From Gracilibacillus dipsosauri (GTDB taxonomy: Bacteria > Bacillota > Bacilli > Bacillales > Amphibacillaceae), in contig NZ_QGTD01000014.1 in the NCBI RefSeq assembly GCF_003176895.1, positions 31,474 through 95,473 of the forward strand: 64,000 bases of DNA, written 5' to 3'. The translations under genes and the position numbers were made by a program. The notes beneath the pieces are model-generated. The model did not search any database. It saw only the letters and a program-made list of their open reading frames with translations, and was not told where the DNA came from. Of the stretch, positions 1 through 11,634 are shown one piece after another (within the stretch, counting starts at the first letter, position 1; every line of letters starts with the position of its first letter).

Positions 1-53
1 TACTTGGCACCTAAAAATTTCAGCTACGTCGATTTTATACTTTTCTAACGTAC

Positions 54-112
54 AAAAAAAGGGCTTGGATACACCTCTTAAAGAGATTGACTCCTGCCCC
101 TTCCTGCCAAGC
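54..112 (-). terminator. Probable rho-independent terminator after rplQ
   Basis: Read on the minus strand, GCTTGG (107-112) pairs with CCAAGC (63-68) around a long, partly structured loop, and a run of T follows (54-60). It lies just behind the rplQ stop codon and would end the ribosomal block. The stem is short relative to its loop, so confidence is moderate. Positions 1-53 hold nothing recognisable. Confidence 0.5.
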
Positions 113-123
113 TATATAATTAA

Positions 124-477
124 TTAAACAAGCTCAATAATCGCCATTGCCGCTCCATCACCACGACGAGGTCCTAATTTCAATACGCGAGTATATCCAC
201 CTTGACGATCTTCATAGCGTGTTGCGATATCGTTAAATAGCTTCTGTAAAGCATCTTCATTTTCATTTGCTTCTGCTTTGTATAAGAATGACTCAGCTTG
301 ACGACGCGCGTGTAAGTCACCACGTTTTCCAAGTGTGATCATTTTATCTACTACAGAACGTAATTCCTTCGCCTTTGCTTCTGTTGTTTCCAGACGTTCA
401 TGGATAATAAGGTCTGTTGCTAAACCACGAAGCAATGCTTTACGTTGATCAGTAGTACGTCCTAACTTTCTAGCCAT
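124..477 (-). CDS. rplQ: 50S ribosomal protein L17
   Basis: Large-subunit protein near the exit tunnel. The 117-aa product starts [20 protein letters not shown], the L17 signature, and ends in the conserved [15 protein letters not shown] segment. It is about the length of the B. subtilis protein (120 aa). It is the last gene of the rpsM-rpsK-rpoA-rplQ alpha group, 44 bases behind rpoA, with a GGAGGGAATTC ribosome site before ATG. A probable terminator follows. In B. subtilis the ECF transporter ATPase genes come next; the window ends before that can be tested. Confidence 0.97.
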   Translation of the reverse strand: MARKLGRTTDQRKALLRGLATDLIIHERLETTEAKAKELRSVVDKMITLGKRGDLHARRQAESFLYKAEANENEDALQKLFNDIATRYEDRQGGYTRVLKLGPRRGDGAAMAIIELV

Positions 478-521
478 GAGAATTCCCTCCTTCGCTCTTA
501 TTTCTCTTAACGATGTATATA

Positions 522-1466
522 TTAATCTTCGTTTCGTAAACCAAGTCCTAAATCTTCTAATTTATGCTTCACTTCTTCCAAAGATTTGCGTCCAAGGTTA
601 CGAACCTTCATCATATCTTCTTCTGATTTGTGAGCTAGTTCTTGAACTGTATTAATGCCAGCTCTTTTTAAACAGTTATAAGAACGAACAGATAAATCTA
701 GTTCTTCAATTGTCATTTCTAGCACTTTTTCTTTCTGGTCTTCTTCTTTTTCGATCATAATTTCAGCATTTTTCGCTTCATCTGTTAATCCAACGAAAAT
801 ATTAATATGCTCCGTGAAGATTTTTGCTCCTAATGATACCGCCTCTTCCGGACGAATACTTCCATCTGTTAACACATCAAAAGTAAGCTTATCAAAATTA
901 GAGTCTTGACCGATACGGGTATTTTCTACTTGATAGGTTACCTTTGAAACTGGTGTGAAAATAGAATCAACTGGAATTACACCAATAGGACGATCTTCGT
1001 GATTATTGGAATCTGCTGGTCGATATCCTCTACCACTCTTTGCCGAAATACGCATTTTCAAGTGACCATTTTCACCTAATGTAGCGATATGAAGATCAGG
1101 ATTCAATATTTCGACATCACTATCAAAAATAATGTCTGCAGCCGTAACTTTTCCTTCTCCCTGTACATCTACCTCTAGCGTTTTCTCTTCATCAGAATAA
1201 ATCTTAAGGGCAAGCTTCTTAAGATTCAAAATGATGGTAGTTACATCTTCAACTACACCTTCTATCGTTGAAAATTCATGAAGTGCACCATCTATCTGCA
1301 CAGATGTCACAGCAGCGCCAGGAAGTGAAGATAATAGGATACGACGCAAGGAGTTACCGAGTGTAGTACCATATCCACGTTCGAGTGGTTCTACAACAAA
1401 CTTTCCATAAGTAGCATCATCACTGATTTCTACTGTTTCAATCTTTGGCTTTTCAATTTCGATCAT
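522..1466 (-). CDS. rpoA: DNA-directed RNA polymerase alpha subunit
   Basis: Alpha subunit (314 aa) that dimerises to nucleate RNA polymerase assembly. The N-terminal domain carries the conserved [20 protein letters not shown] segment (about residues 32-51) that contacts beta and beta-prime. After an acidic linker (about residues 230-250), the C-terminal domain shows the helix-hairpin-helix region [19 protein letters not shown] and [12 protein letters not shown], which contacts UP elements and activators. Length matches the B. subtilis protein. It sits between rpsK and rplQ, and the AAAGGAGGG ribosome site lies at a normal distance. Confidence 0.98.
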   Translation of the reverse strand: MIEIEKPKIETVEISDDATYGKFVVEPLERGYGTTLGNSLRRILLSSLPGAAVTSVQIDGALHEFSTIEGVVEDVTTIILNLKKLALKIYSDEEKTLEVDVQGEGKVTAADIIFDSDVEILNPDLHIATLGENGHLKMRISAKSGRGYRPADSNNHEDRPIGVIPVDSIFTPVSKVTYQVENTRIGQDSNFDKLTFDVLTDGSIRPEEAVSLGAKIFTEHINIFVGLTDEAKNAEIMIEKEEDQKEKVLEMTIEELDLSVRSYNCLKRAGINTVQELAHKSEEDMMKVRNLGRKSLEEVKHKLEDLGLGLRNED

Positions 1467-1497
1467 TCATTAACCCTCCTTTAAAACGTCGAAACCC

Positions 1498-1519
1498 CGG
1501 TTAGACACATGTCTAACCG
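1498..1519. repeat. Perfect inverted repeat in the rpsK-rpoA spacer
   Basis: CGGTTAGACA (1498-1507) and TGTCTAACCG (1510-1519) form a perfect 10-bp inverted repeat with a 2-base centre, which folds as a 9-bp stem with a 4-base loop. It lies in the 203-base gap between rpsK and rpoA, 31 bases ahead of the rpoA start. No T-run follows, so it is not a classical terminator. AGGCAG and CTGCCT further upstream in the transcript could form a second, outer stem. Role unknown: processing, attenuation or translational control are possible. Confidence 0.6.
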
Positions 1520-1669
1520 AAATTCCCCAGGTAGGCAGTTCCCGTTTCTGCACTCTGCAATTGTGATACTATGTCTGCCTTTTGTAATGGTGTCAATAGA
1601 AAAAATTGTGAATACTCTATTCAGCTATCATAAACCATTATAGACAGATTAACAAATAATATACTGTTA

Positions 1670-2059
1670 TTATACTCGACGACGTTTTGGCGGGCGACAA
1701 CCATTGTGAGGAACTGGTGTTACATCACGAATGGCAGTTACTTCTAAACCAGCTGCCTGAAGTGAGCGAATGGCTGCTTCACGACCAGCACCAGGTCCTT
1801 TTACCGTAACCTCTAAGGACTTTAAACCATGATCCTGGGCTGCTTTAGCTGCTGCTTCTGCAGCCATTTGAGCAGCAAAAGGAGTTGATTTACGAGAACC
1901 TTTGAATCCAAGCGCACCAGCACTACTCCAACTAACGGCATTACCTGCGACATCAGTAATCGTTACAATTGTGTTGTTAAAAGTAGAGCGAATATGAGCT
2001 ATACCTGTATCAATATTCTTTTTCACACGGCGTTTACGTGTATTAGTTTTACGTGCCAT
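1670..2059 (-). CDS. rpsK: 30S ribosomal protein S11
   Basis: Small-subunit platform protein of 129 aa. Recognised by [20 protein letters not shown] and the C-terminal [15 protein letters not shown], both strongly conserved in S11. It follows rpsM by 22 bases with a GGAGG site before ATG. A 203-base structured gap separates it from rpoA downstream. Confidence 0.98.
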   Translation of the reverse strand: MARKTNTRKRRVKKNIDTGIAHIRSTFNNTIVTITDVAGNAVSWSSAGALGFKGSRKSTPFAAQMAAEAAAKAAQDHGLKSLEVTVKGPGAGREAAIRSLQAAGLEVTAIRDVTPVPHNGCRPPKRRRV

Positions 2060-2081
2060 AGATTAACATACCTCCTTTATA

Positions 2082-2447
2082 TTATTTCTTTTTATTAGCC
2101 ATTGTTTTTCTAGGGCCTTTTCTAGTACGTGAGTTGTTTTTTGTTTTTTGACCTCTCACAGGTAAACCACGGCGATGACGTACACCACGATATGAACCAA
2201 TTTCAATTAGACGCTTAATGTTTAAGGAAACTTCACGACGAAGATCACCTTCTACGTTATAGCTATCAATTTTTTGACGAATTTGACCTAACTCTTCTTC
2301 TGTTAGATCACGAACACGAGTGTTCTCATCGATTCCAGTATCCTCTAATACTTTCTTTGCAGTTGATTTACCAACTCCGTAAATATACGTTAATGCAATA
2401 ACCACGCGTTTATCACGCGGAACATCTACACCAGCAATACGTGCCAT
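2082..2447 (-). CDS. rpsM: 30S ribosomal protein S13
   Basis: 121-aa protein of the small-subunit head that contacts the P-site tRNA and the large subunit. It shows [15 protein letters not shown] at the start, [11 protein letters not shown] in the helical domain, [19 protein letters not shown], and the basic tail ending ANKKK. Same length as the B. subtilis protein. It follows rpmJ in the normal alpha-operon order. Confidence 0.98.
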   Translation of the reverse strand: MARIAGVDVPRDKRVVIALTYIYGVGKSTAKKVLEDTGIDENTRVRDLTEEELGQIRQKIDSYNVEGDLRREVSLNIKRLIEIGSYRGVRHRRGLPVRGQKTKNNSRTRKGPRKTMANKKK

Positions 2448-2471
2448 AGATAACGTGCACCTCCTTATTCT

Positions 2472-2588
<117 letters not shown>

Positions 2589-2615
2589 TCATACCTCCTC
2601 TTGTATCGGAGCATT

Positions 2616-2834
2616 TTATTTATAACGGTACGTAATACGACCTCTTGTCAAATCATATGGAGAAAGTTCAACCGTTACTTTATCTCCTGGCAATATACGA
2701 ATGAAGTGCATTCTAATTTTACCAGAAACATGAGCTAAAACGGTATGACCATTCTCTAATTCCACTTTAAACATTGCATTAGGTAATGTATCAATAACAG
2801 TACCCTCGACTTCAATTGCATCGTCTTTCGCCAT
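2616..2834 (-). CDS. infA: Translation initiation factor IF-1
   Basis: 72-aa single OB-fold protein that binds the ribosomal A site during initiation. It begins [20 protein letters not shown] and ends with the conserved [15 protein letters not shown]. Length is identical to the B. subtilis protein. Its first 23 bases overlap the end of the upstream KOW-domain gene, which suggests translational coupling. Confidence 0.98.
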   Translation of the reverse strand: MAKDDAIEVEGTVIDTLPNAMFKVELENGHTVLAHVSGKIRMHFIRILPGDKVTVELSPYDLTRGRITYRYK

Positions 2835-3147
2835 CGAGTTGATCTCCCTTCTTCAAATCTGCCAATATTTCATTAGCAAATTTATTAATAGCATAACGTA
2901 GTTTCCCATTCGTTACGCGCCCTGTTTCGAGAAGGCTTCTTCTTACCTCCGGAGATATAAATTCAGTACACGTTATATGACTTAAATTCTTCTTCTTCGG
3001 TCGGTCATATTTACGTTTATCTCCATCAGCTAACAACACAAAACGACTGTCTATTTTTTTAATTACAATTGCAAACTGACCTGCTTCGCGTCCCTGTAGG
3101 ATTTGAACAACTTGACCTAATTCCGGATACCTCTCCGTTTCACTCAA
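2812..3147 (-). CDS. KOW-domain RNA-binding protein, YbzG/L14e-like
   Basis: 111-aa small basic protein. The first half carries a KOW-type motif ([19 protein letters not shown], about residues 11-29) followed by [14 protein letters not shown], as in the archaeal/eukaryotic L14e-like proteins. In B. subtilis the corresponding gene (ybzG) lies between map and infA. Here it directly follows adk because map is missing. The start appears to be TTG (3145-3147) behind a GGTGATGATGG stretch, so the exact N-terminus is uncertain. Its 3' end overlaps infA by 23 bases. The biological role of this bacterial family is not established. Confidence 0.85.
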   Translation of the reverse strand: MSETERYPELGQVVQILQGREAGQFAIVIKKIDSRFVLLADGDKRKYDRPKKKNLSHITCTEFISPEVRRSLLETGRVTNGKLRYAINKFANEILADLKKGDQLDGERRCN

Positions 3148-3232
3148 CCATCATCACCAACACTTTAGGTTATTAGTTAACTCATTTGCAAATTGTACAC
3201 TTTATCATTATACCAACAATTTAAAGAAAAAA

Positions 3233-3901
<669 letters not shown>

Positions 3902-3924
3902 CTATCTATTCCAGTACAACATAC

Positions 3925-5220
3925 TTACTTAATAAAACCCTTGTAATTACGTTTTACTAATTGTCCTTCTAATTGTTTCATCGTTTGTAATGCTACACCG
4001 ACAACAATTAGTAGACTAGTACCACCAATTTGAACTGCTTGTGGTAATTCAGCTATACCGCCTATAATCAGTGGTAATACAGAAACGGCAGCTAGGAAAA
4101 TAGATCCAACAAACGTTAATCGATACATCACACGAGTTAAATAAGTTTCGGTATTTTTACCTGGTCGAATACCTGGAATATAGCCTCCTTGCTTCTTCAA
4201 GTTATCTGCCATTTGCTCTGGATTGACCTGAACAAATGTATAGAAATAAGTGAAGGCAATAATTAAAGCGACATAAATTATCATACCAGTTGGTTTCGTG
4301 TAATCAAAGATTTCTGAGATGGTGTTTGCTATTTGATTGTCTTGAAAGAAATCAGCAATCGTTCTTGGCGCAATAATAAAGGCAATCGCAAAGATTACTG
4401 GAATAACCCCTGCTGCATTTACTTTTAGCGGTAAATGGGTAGAATGCCCACCTACTGGCGAACGGTTGACTAATCGTTTAGCATATTGAACTGGAATCTT
4501 ACGCAACGCCTGTTGAATAAAGATTACTCCAACAACAATAGCAATGACTAATAAAACAATCAATGCTACAATCACGATACTAATAAATAGATCATCTCCA
4601 GCGTCAGAACCAAAGTATTTTGCATAGATTTGGTTGACACCGTTTGGTATGGCAGCAACGATACCTGCAAAAATCAAGATCGAAATACCATTACCAACAC
4701 CATGAGCTGTTATTTGCTCTCCTAACCACATTAGAAATGCAGTACCACTTGTTAACACAAGGGCGATTACAATAAACTTTCCGATATTAGGATCACTAAT
4801 GAGTAATCCTCCAGACATTTGGTTAAAGCCAAAGGCCATTGCACATGCCTGGATAAAAGCAAGCACAATTGTAGCATAACGTGTGACCTGTGCTGCTTTT
4901 TTACGTCCCATTTCTCCTTGCTTTTTCCACTCAGAGAACTTTTGTACTACATCCATTTGAAGTAGTTGCATGATGATGGAAGCTGTAATGTAAGGCATGA
5001 TACCCATTGCAAAAATGGAGAAGTTTTGTAATGCCCCACCACCAAAGGTATTGATTAACCCGAACACATTTTGTTCATTCATAAAGTCAATTGCACTTCG
5101 ATCAGTAAATGGTACGGGAATAAACGTACCAATTCGAAATACAACTAACATAAGAAGTGTGAATATAATCTTTTGTCTGATATCAGCCACACGCACAAAA
5201 TTGGAGATTGTACGGAACAT
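3925..5220 (-). CDS. secY: Protein translocase subunit SecY
   Basis: Membrane channel subunit of the Sec translocon (431 aa, ten predicted membrane segments). The plug region GGGALQNFSIFAMGIMPYIT and the cytoplasmic loop KRLVNRSPVGGHSTHLPLK, a SecA/ribosome docking site, are recognisable. The start codon overlaps the rplO stop codon by one base (TAATG), so the two are translationally coupled. Together with secE (31.6 kb) it forms the core channel. Confidence 0.98.
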   Translation of the reverse strand: MFRTISNFVRVADIRQKIIFTLLMLVVFRIGTFIPVPFTDRSAIDFMNEQNVFGLINTFGGGALQNFSIFAMGIMPYITASIIMQLLQMDVVQKFSEWKKQGEMGRKKAAQVTRYATIVLAFIQACAMAFGFNQMSGGLLISDPNIGKFIVIALVLTSGTAFLMWLGEQITAHGVGNGISILIFAGIVAAIPNGVNQIYAKYFGSDAGDDLFISIVIVALIVLLVIAIVVGVIFIQQALRKIPVQYAKRLVNRSPVGGHSTHLPLKVNAAGVIPVIFAIAFIIAPRTIADFFQDNQIANTISEIFDYTKPTGMIIYVALIIAFTYFYTFVQVNPEQMADNLKKQGGYIPGIRPGKNTETYLTRVMYRLTFVGSIFLAAVSVLPLIIGGIAELPQAVQIGGTSLLIVVGVALQTMKQLEGQLVKRNYKGFIK

Positions 5221-5657
5221 TAAATCACCTCAGTTTGACCGCCCGCTGCTTCAATCGCTTCTTTCGCGGAAGCAGAAAACTTATGAGCTTTTACTGTTAG
5301 TTTCTTTTCTAGATTTCCATTACCAAGAATTTTAACTCCAGATTTCACTTTACTAATAGTACCTGACTCAAGTAAAAGCTCAGGTGTTACTTCAGTACCT
5401 TCATCAAAGTTATTTAATGTTTCGATATTAACGATCGCAAACTCTTTTCGGTTAATATTGGTAAAACCACGTTTAGGCAAACGTTGAAATAGTGGCATTT
5501 GCCCACCTTCAAATCCTAAACGTACTCCACCGCCAGAACGTGCTTTTTGTCCTTTATGACCACGACCGGATGTTTTACCATTACCAGAAGACATACCACG
5601 TCCTACACGATTACGTTTCTTTTTCGCTTGTGATGGTTTTAATTCATGAAGTTTCAT
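5220..5657 (-). CDS. rplO: 50S ribosomal protein L15
   Basis: 145-aa late-assembly large-subunit protein. The basic N-terminus ([20 protein letters not shown]), the glycine-rich segment [20 protein letters not shown] and [13 protein letters not shown] are diagnostic. It ends in AAGGQTEVI with the stop codon overlapping the secY start. Confidence 0.98.
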   Translation of the reverse strand: MKLHELKPSQAKKKRNRVGRGMSSGNGKTSGRGHKGQKARSGGGVRLGFEGGQMPLFQRLPKRGFTNINRKEFAIVNIETLNNFDEGTEVTPELLLESGTISKVKSGVKILGNGNLEKKLTVKAHKFSASAKEAIEAAGGQTEVI

Positions 5658-5687
5658 GCGAGCACCTCCTCTTTACAGTGAAATTTA

Positions 5688-5870
5688 TTAAACTTCCTTA
5701 ACTTCTACTAAATGTGATACTTTATTAATCATGCCTCGCACGACAGGAGTATCTTCACGGACTACTGATTGATGAATCTTTCTAAGACCTAGTGTTTGAA
5801 CAGTAGCTTTTTGTACTTCAGATCTACCGATGACACTGCGTTTGAGGGTAATTTCTAATTTATTAGACAT
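5688..5870 (-). CDS. rpmD: 50S ribosomal protein L30
   Basis: 60-aa protein containing [20 protein letters not shown] and [14 protein letters not shown], matching L30 of Bacilli. It lies between rpsE and rplO as in all spc operons, 13 bases after the rpsE stop, with a clear GGAGG site. Confidence 0.97.
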   Translation of the reverse strand: MSNKLEITLKRSVIGRSEVQKATVQTLGLRKIHQSVVREDTPVVRGMINKVSHLVEVKEV

Positions 5871-5883
5871 TTAGTTTCCCTCC

Positions 5884-6390
5884 TTATCCTAACAATTCTT
5901 CTACTGACTTATCACGAAGTTTAGCTACTTCCTCAGCACGTTTCAATTCGCTAAGTCCATTAATTGTTGCACGAACCATATTAATTGGAGTGTTTGATCC
6001 TAATGATTTAGAAAGGATATCTCCGATTCCAGCTAATTCTAATACGGCACGCACTGGTCCACCAGCAATAACTCCAGTACCTTCTGCAGCTGGTTTCATT
6101 AAAATACTTCCAGCACCAAATTGTCCGACATTTTCGTGTGGAATTGTTGTACCAACGATCGGTACATTGATTAAGTTTTTCTTGGCATCATCAATTGCCT
6201 TCTTAATCGCATCTGGTACCTCTTGTGCCTTACCTGTACCAAATCCTACATGACCATTTTTATCTCCGACTACTACTAATGCAGCAAAGCGAAAACGGCG
6301 ACCACCTTTTACAACTTTCGCTACACGATTAATTGTTACAACGCGTTCTTCTAAATCTAATTTATTTGGGTCGATGTTAGTACGCAACAT
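5884..6390 (-). CDS. rpsE: 30S ribosomal protein S5
   Basis: 168-aa small-subunit protein involved in decoding accuracy. It has the double-stranded-RNA-binding N-domain segment [20 protein letters not shown] and the C-domain [20 protein letters not shown] and [14 protein letters not shown]. An AAAGGAGGGACAT ribosome site precedes ATG (6388-6390). Confidence 0.98.
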   Translation of the reverse strand: MLRTNIDPNKLDLEERVVTINRVAKVVKGGRRFRFAALVVVGDKNGHVGFGTGKAQEVPDAIKKAIDDAKKNLINVPIVGTTIPHENVGQFGAGSILMKPAAEGTGVIAGGPVRAVLELAGIGDILSKSLGSNTPINMVRATINGLSELKRAEEVAKLRDKSVEELLG

Positions 6391-6407
6391 ATGTCCCTCC
6401 TTTTTTA

Positions 6408-6770
6408 TTAAAATTCAAGACCTGCTTCACGAGCAGCATCTGCTAGAGATTTAACTCGACCATGATATAAATAACCACCACGATCAAATACTACATTTTT
6501 ATATCCATTGTCTAGGGCACGCTTTGCAAGAAGCTCTCCAACCTTTTGCGCTGCTTCTACATTACCTGTAGCTTCTAGACTTAATTCTTTATCAACAGTT
6601 GATGCACTTGCTACTGTTACATTGTTTACATCATCGATTAGTTGTGCGTAGATGTGTTTGTTTGAACGAAACACATTTAGACGCGGACGCTCTGCAGTAC
6701 CAAATAGGTTTTTGCGGATACGTAAATGTCTTTTTTTACGAACATCATTTTTATCAGGCTTTGTGATCAC
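6408..6770 (-). CDS. rplR: 50S ribosomal protein L18
   Basis: 120-aa 5S-rRNA-binding protein. Signature segments are [38 protein letters not shown] and the C-terminal REAGLEF. It starts with GTG (6768-6770) behind AAAGGAGTGACCTAA. Normal spc-operon position between rplF and rpsE. Confidence 0.98.
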   Translation of the reverse strand: MITKPDKNDVRKKRHLRIRKNLFGTAERPRLNVFRSNKHIYAQLIDDVNNVTVASASTVDKELSLEATGNVEAAQKVGELLAKRALDNGYKNVVFDRGGYLYHGRVKSLADAAREAGLEF

Positions 6771-6816
6771 TTAGGTCACTCCTTTCTGTCTACCTAACAA
6801 TCTTACTTAAGCGCAA

Positions 6817-7353
6817 TTACTTAGCAGTTTTACCTTCTTTACGACGTACATATTCACCTGCGTAGCGAATTCCTTTACCTTTGTAAGGCTCAGGTGGACG
6901 AATCGCACGAATATTCGCAGCAATTGCTCCTACAGCTTCTTTGTCAATTCCTTTAACTACCACTTGTGTATTAGAAGGAACATCAATTTCAATTCCAGCA
7001 TCTGGTTCAATTTCCACCGGATGAGAGTAACCAGCATTAACGATTAGCTTCTTACCTTGCTTTTGTGCACGGTAACCAACACCTTGAATCTCTAATGCTT
7101 TTTCGAAGCCTTTGTGGACTCCCTCAACCATGTTAGCAATTAAACTACGAGTTGTTCCATGAAGTGCCTTATGAACTTTGCTGTCACTCGGGCGCTCCAC
7201 TGTTAGAATGTTATCTTCGATTTTTAGTTTCATATCTGTATTAAAATTACGACTTAATTCACCTTTAGGTCCTTTAACCGTAACATGACCACCGTCAATT
7301 TTAATTTCCACACCTTGTGGAATTTCAATTTGTTTAAAACCTATACGAGACAT
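6817..7353 (-). CDS. rplF: 50S ribosomal protein L6
   Basis: 178-aa protein with two tandem L6 domains, located near the factor-binding site. It shows [24 protein letters not shown] and the C-terminal [12 protein letters not shown]...RRKEGKTAK. The ATG at 7351-7353 is chosen over an upstream GTG because it begins the family's MSRIG and has GGAGGTGCAGAGC just ahead. Confidence 0.98.
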   Translation of the reverse strand: MSRIGFKQIEIPQGVEIKIDGGHVTVKGPKGELSRNFNTDMKLKIEDNILTVERPSDSKVHKALHGTTRSLIANMVEGVHKGFEKALEIQGVGYRAQKQGKKLIVNAGYSHPVEIEPDAGIEIDVPSNTQVVVKGIDKEAVGAIAANIRAIRPPEPYKGKGIRYAGEYVRRKEGKTAK

Positions 7354-7383
7354 GCTCTGCACCTCCTGTCTTTAGAAAATATC

Positions 7384-7782
7384 TTACCAAATGTATGCAA
7401 GCACTTCTCCACCGATAGCTTGCGAACGTGCTTCTTTATCAGATAGTACACCTTTAGAAGTAGACACGATTGCGATACCTAAACCGTTAAGTACTTTAGG
7501 TAGCTCATCAGCTTTTGCGTAAACGCGAAGCCCTGGTTTACTAATACGCTTCAAACCAGTAATTACACGCTCATCGTTCGCACCATACTTCAAGAAAATA
7601 CGTAGAACACCTTGCTTGTTGTCCTCTACATACTCATAATCGCGAATGAAACCTTCACGTTTTAATATATCTGCAATTTCCTTTTTAAGATTTGATGCAG
7701 GAAATTCTAATTTCTCATGGCGAACCATGTTAGCATTACGAATGCGTGTAAGCATATCTGCAATTGGATCTGTCATAACCAT
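7384..7782 (-). CDS. rpsH: 30S ribosomal protein S8
   Basis: 132-aa protein that binds the central domain of 16S rRNA. It opens [18 protein letters not shown] and closes with the RNA-binding region [19 protein letters not shown]...GGEVLAYIW. Same length and start as the B. subtilis protein. GGAGGTAATGATAA precedes the ATG. Confidence 0.98.
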   Translation of the reverse strand: MVMTDPIADMLTRIRNANMVRHEKLEFPASNLKKEIADILKREGFIRDYEYVEDNKQGVLRIFLKYGANDERVITGLKRISKPGLRVYAKADELPKVLNGLGIAIVSTSKGVLSDKEARSQAIGGEVLAYIW

Positions 7783-7813
7783 TTATCATTACCTCCTTCC
7801 CAATTATCGGGGA

Positions 7814-8011
<198 letters not shown>

Positions 8012-8029
8012 TTATATTAGCTTTAGCAC

Positions 8030-8569
8030 TTATTTTTGGAAAGGCATGCCAAGTTGAGTTAAGAGTTCAGCAGCTTCTTCGTCAGAATTCGCTGTTGTAA
8101 CAATAACAATATCCATCCCTCTAACTTTGCTTACTTTATCATAGTTAATCTCAGGGAAAATCAATTGTTCCTTAACACCTAATGTGTAATTTCCACGACC
8201 ATCAAATGCCTTTTTAGAAATACCACGGAAGTCACGTACACGTGGTAAGGATACGTCAATTAGTTTTTGAAGGAAGTCAAACATACGCTCACCACGTAAA
8301 GTTACTTTTGCACCAATCGGCATTCCTTCACGTAAACGGAAACCTGCAATTGATTTTTTCGCTCTTGTGATTACTGGTTTTTGACCAGAGATTTGAGCAA
8401 GCTCTTCTACAGCAGAATCAAGTGCTTTAGAGTTTTGTACCGCATCACCGACACCCATGTTAATCACAATTTTTTCAACTTTAGGTACTTCCATTACTGA
8501 TTTATAATTAAACTTCTCAACTAATGAAGATACAATTTCATTACTGTATTTTTCCTTTAATGTGTTCAT
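8030..8569 (-). CDS. rplE: 50S ribosomal protein L5
   Basis: 179-aa 5S-rRNA-binding protein of the central protuberance. Recognised by [37 protein letters not shown], and [20 protein letters not shown]. The ATG at 8567-8569 gives exactly the B. subtilis length. GGAGGTTTACTTG precedes it; an in-frame TTG one codon earlier is less likely. Confidence 0.98.
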   Translation of the reverse strand: MNTLKEKYSNEIVSSLVEKFNYKSVMEVPKVEKIVINMGVGDAVQNSKALDSAVEELAQISGQKPVITRAKKSIAGFRLREGMPIGAKVTLRGERMFDFLQKLIDVSLPRVRDFRGISKKAFDGRGNYTLGVKEQLIFPEINYDKVSKVRGMDIVIVTTANSDEEAAELLTQLGMPFQK

Positions 8570-8596
8570 CAAGTAAACCTCCTTTCATCGCTAATA

Positions 8597-8908
8597 CTAT
8601 TTATCTAAAGCTTCACCAGATTTTTTAGCGATACGAACTTTCTTTCCATCACGAACTTCATACCCAACGCGTGTTGGTTCGCCAGATTTCGGATCCACCG
8701 GCATTACATTAGACACATGGATCGGTGCCTCCTGATTCAAAATACCACCTTGTGGATTATCCTGTGAAGGTTTAGCGTGTTTCTTCACGATGTTGACACC
8801 TTCAACAAGTACACGATCTTTTTTAGGAAATGCTGTTAATACGGTACCTTGCTTTCCTTTGTCTTTGCCTGAAATAACTTGTACTTTATCACCTTTTTTT
8901 ACATGCAT
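8597..8908 (-). CDS. rplX: 50S ribosomal protein L24
   Basis: 103-aa assembly-initiator protein with an N-terminal KOW motif ([13 protein letters not shown]). Further conserved are [18 protein letters not shown] and [20 protein letters not shown]. Same length as in B. subtilis and standard position between rplN and rplE. Confidence 0.98.
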   Translation of the reverse strand: MHVKKGDKVQVISGKDKGKQGTVLTAFPKKDRVLVEGVNIVKKHAKPSQDNPQGGILNQEAPIHVSNVMPVDPKSGEPTRVGYEVRDGKKVRIAKKSGEALDK

Positions 8909-8947
8909 ATACGCGCACCTCCCTACACGATTTTTTCCGTACGTGCC

Positions 8948-9322
<375 letters not shown>

Positions 9323-9361
9323 TTACCCTCCCTTCGGAACGTTTCCGAGCGAACTTTAAGA

Positions 9362-9631
<270 letters not shown>

Positions 9632-9652
9632 CTAACCTCCTTTAATTATCCG

Positions 9653-9850
9653 TTAATTTACGCTTAATTCTCTTTCGCGAACTACTGTTTTCATACGTGC
9701 GATAGATTTGCGCACTTCACGAAGACGTGCAGTGTTTTCCAATTGTCCTGTTGCTAATTGGAATCGCAAGTTGAAAAGCTCTTCTTTTAAAGATTTGATC
9801 TTTTGTTCAATTTCGGCAGTGGTTAGTTCTCTAATTTCATTAGCCTTCAT
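9653..9850 (-). CDS. rpmC: 50S ribosomal protein L29
   Basis: 65-aa helical protein at the exit tunnel. [20 protein letters not shown] and [20 protein letters not shown] match L29 throughout. The ATG (9848-9850) is inside the last codons of rplP, so the genes overlap by 11 bases and are coupled. In-frame GTG codons further upstream are not conserved. Confidence 0.97.
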   Translation of the reverse strand: MKANEIRELTTAEIEQKIKSLKEELFNLRFQLATGQLENTARLREVRKSIARMKTVVRERELSVN

Positions 9851-10274
9851 TGATTTCACCACCAATTTCTTCTCGTTTTACGAATTTCGTTTTAACCGGT
9901 AACTTATGAGAAGCAAGACGAAGTGCTTCACGAGCAACTTCTTCCGATACACCTGCAATCTCGAACATTACCTTCCCTGGTTTCACTACTGCAACCCATC
10001 CTTCAGGCGCACCTTTACCAGAACCCATACGAACCTCTAGAGGCTTAGCTGTATAAGGTTTATCTGGGAAAATTTTGATCCATACTTTACCACCACGCTT
10101 CATATAACGAGTCATCGCTATACGAGCAGCTTCTATTTGACGACTAGTAATCCAAGAGGATTCTACTGCTTGAAGACCGTATTCACCGAATGATACAGCT
10201 GTACCGCCTTTCGCTTTACCTCTCATCTTACCACGATGTTGTTTACGATGTTTTACACGTTTTGGCATTAACAT
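9840..10274 (-). CDS. rplP: 50S ribosomal protein L16
   Basis: 144-aa protein near the A-site tRNA elbow. It shows [60 protein letters not shown] and [18 protein letters not shown]. Same length as in B. subtilis. It overlaps rpmC at its 3' end. Confidence 0.98.
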   Translation of the reverse strand: MLMPKRVKHRKQHRGKMRGKAKGGTAVSFGEYGLQAVESSWITSRQIEAARIAMTRYMKRGGKVWIKIFPDKPYTAKPLEVRMGSGKGAPEGWVAVVKPGKVMFEIAGVSEEVAREALRLASHKLPVKTKFVKREEIGGEINEG

Positions 10275-10292
10275 AATGCGTTGCCCCCTTCC

Positions 10293-10934
10293 TTACTTAT
10301 TGTTTTTTGTTGGAAGGACTTCTCCACGATAAATCCATACTTTAACACCAAGTTTACCGTAAGTAGTGTCTGCTTCTGCAGTTCCGTAATCGATATCTGC
10401 ACGCAAAGTATGAAGTGGAACAGTTCCTTCACTGTAATGCTCTGCTCTTGCCATGTCAGCTCCACCTAAACGACCAGAAACTTGTGTACGGATCCCTTTT
10501 GCTCCTGCACGCATTGCACGTTGAATAGTTTGCTTTTGTGCACGACGGAATGATACACGATTTTCTAATTGGCGAGCGATGTTTTCAGCAACAAGCTTCG
10601 CATCTAAGTCTGCTTTTTTCACTTCTACGATATTAATGTGTACTCTTTTACCTGTTAAGCCATTTAATGCTTTACGTAGTGCTTCTACTTCAGAACCACC
10701 TTTACCAATTACCATACCAGGCTTAGCTGTAGAAATTGAAATATTAACGCGATTTGCTGCTCTTTCAATTTCGACCTTTGATACAGCTCCATCCTTCAAA
10801 CGCTCTTCAATATATTCACGAATTCTAATATCTTCATGTAAAAGATCTGCATAATCTTTCCCTGCATACCATTTTGATTCCCAATCACGAATGATACCGA
10901 CACGCAGACCTGTTGGATTTACTTTTTGACCCAC
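10293..10934 (-). CDS. rpsC: 30S ribosomal protein S3
   Basis: 213-aa protein at the mRNA entry, with a KH domain ([18 protein letters not shown], about residues 73-90) and the C-terminal domain [18 protein letters not shown]. It is about five residues shorter at the C-terminus than the B. subtilis protein. The start is GTG (10932-10934), three bases after the rplV stop. Its ribosome site AAGGAGGGATAATCT lies inside the last codons of rplV. Confidence 0.98.
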   Translation of the reverse strand: MGQKVNPTGLRVGIIRDWESKWYAGKDYADLLHEDIRIREYIEERLKDGAVSKVEIERAANRVNISISTAKPGMVIGKGGSEVEALRKALNGLTGKRVHINIVEVKKADLDAKLVAENIARQLENRVSFRRAQKQTIQRAMRAGAKGIRTQVSGRLGGADMARAEHYSEGTVPLHTLRADIDYGTAEADTTYGKLGVKVWIYRGEVLPTKNNK

Positions 10935-10937
10935 AGA

Positions 10938-11279
10938 TTATCCCTCCTTTTTCTCAGATAGAACCACAGTAATATGGCTTGTGCGTTTGTTAATTTGTGT
11001 AGCACGACCTTGTGCACGTGGGCGGAAACGTTTCAATGTAACACCTTCGTTTACAAACGCCTCAGATACATATAAATCTTCTGGATTCATTTCATAGTTA
11101 TGCTCTGCATTTGCTACAGCAGAGTTGATTAATTTCTCAACAACTGGTGATGCACCGCGTTGTGTATGCTTTAAAATCGCAATTGCTTCTCCTACTTCTT
11201 TACCGCGGATTAAATCAATCACTAAGCGGACTTTACGAGGAGCAATACGAATGGATTTTGCAACAGCTTTTGCTTGCAT
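10938..11279 (-). CDS. rplV: 50S ribosomal protein L22
   Basis: 113-aa tunnel-wall protein. Hallmarks are [39 protein letters not shown] and the beta-hairpin [20 protein letters not shown], a region where macrolide-resistance changes occur; no duplication is seen here. It lies 19 bases behind rpsS. Confidence 0.98.
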   Translation of the reverse strand: MQAKAVAKSIRIAPRKVRLVIDLIRGKEVGEAIAILKHTQRGASPVVEKLINSAVANAEHNYEMNPEDLYVSEAFVNEGVTLKRFRPRAQGRATQINKRTSHITVVLSEKKEG

Positions 11280-11298
11280 TAGGAGTACCTCCTCTCAA

Positions 11299-11577
11299 TT
11301 AACGTTTTGTTTTCTTGTCATCTCCAGCATGCCCTCTATACGTACGTGTTGGAGCGAACTCGCCTAATTTGTGTCCAACCATGTCTTCTGTTACATATAC
11401 AGGCACGTGTTTGCGACCATCATATACCGCGATAGTATGACCGACAAAGCTAGGGAAGATAGTAGAACGACGTGACCATGTCTTTACTACTTGTTTTTTG
11501 TCATCTTCGTTTAATTTGTCAATCTTTTTCAATAAGTGATCATCTGCGAAAGGTCCTTTTTTTAAGCTACGACCCAT
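11299..11577 (-). CDS. rpsS: 30S ribosomal protein S19
   Basis: 92-aa head protein next to S13. It begins [20 protein letters not shown] and contains [20 protein letters not shown] and [20 protein letters not shown]. The ATG at 11575-11577 with GGGAGGCTTATTC ahead is chosen over upstream in-frame starts, which would add 16 non-conserved residues. Confidence 0.98.
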   Translation of the reverse strand: MGRSLKKGPFADDHLLKKIDKLNEDDKKQVVKTWSRRSTIFPSFVGHTIAVYDGRKHVPVYVTEDMVGHKLGEFAPTRTYRGHAGDDKKTKR

Positions 11578-11634
11578 GAATAAGCCTCCCTTCGCGATTG
11601 GCAGACGGGCATTAATTCCCGCCATTCAATCCCG

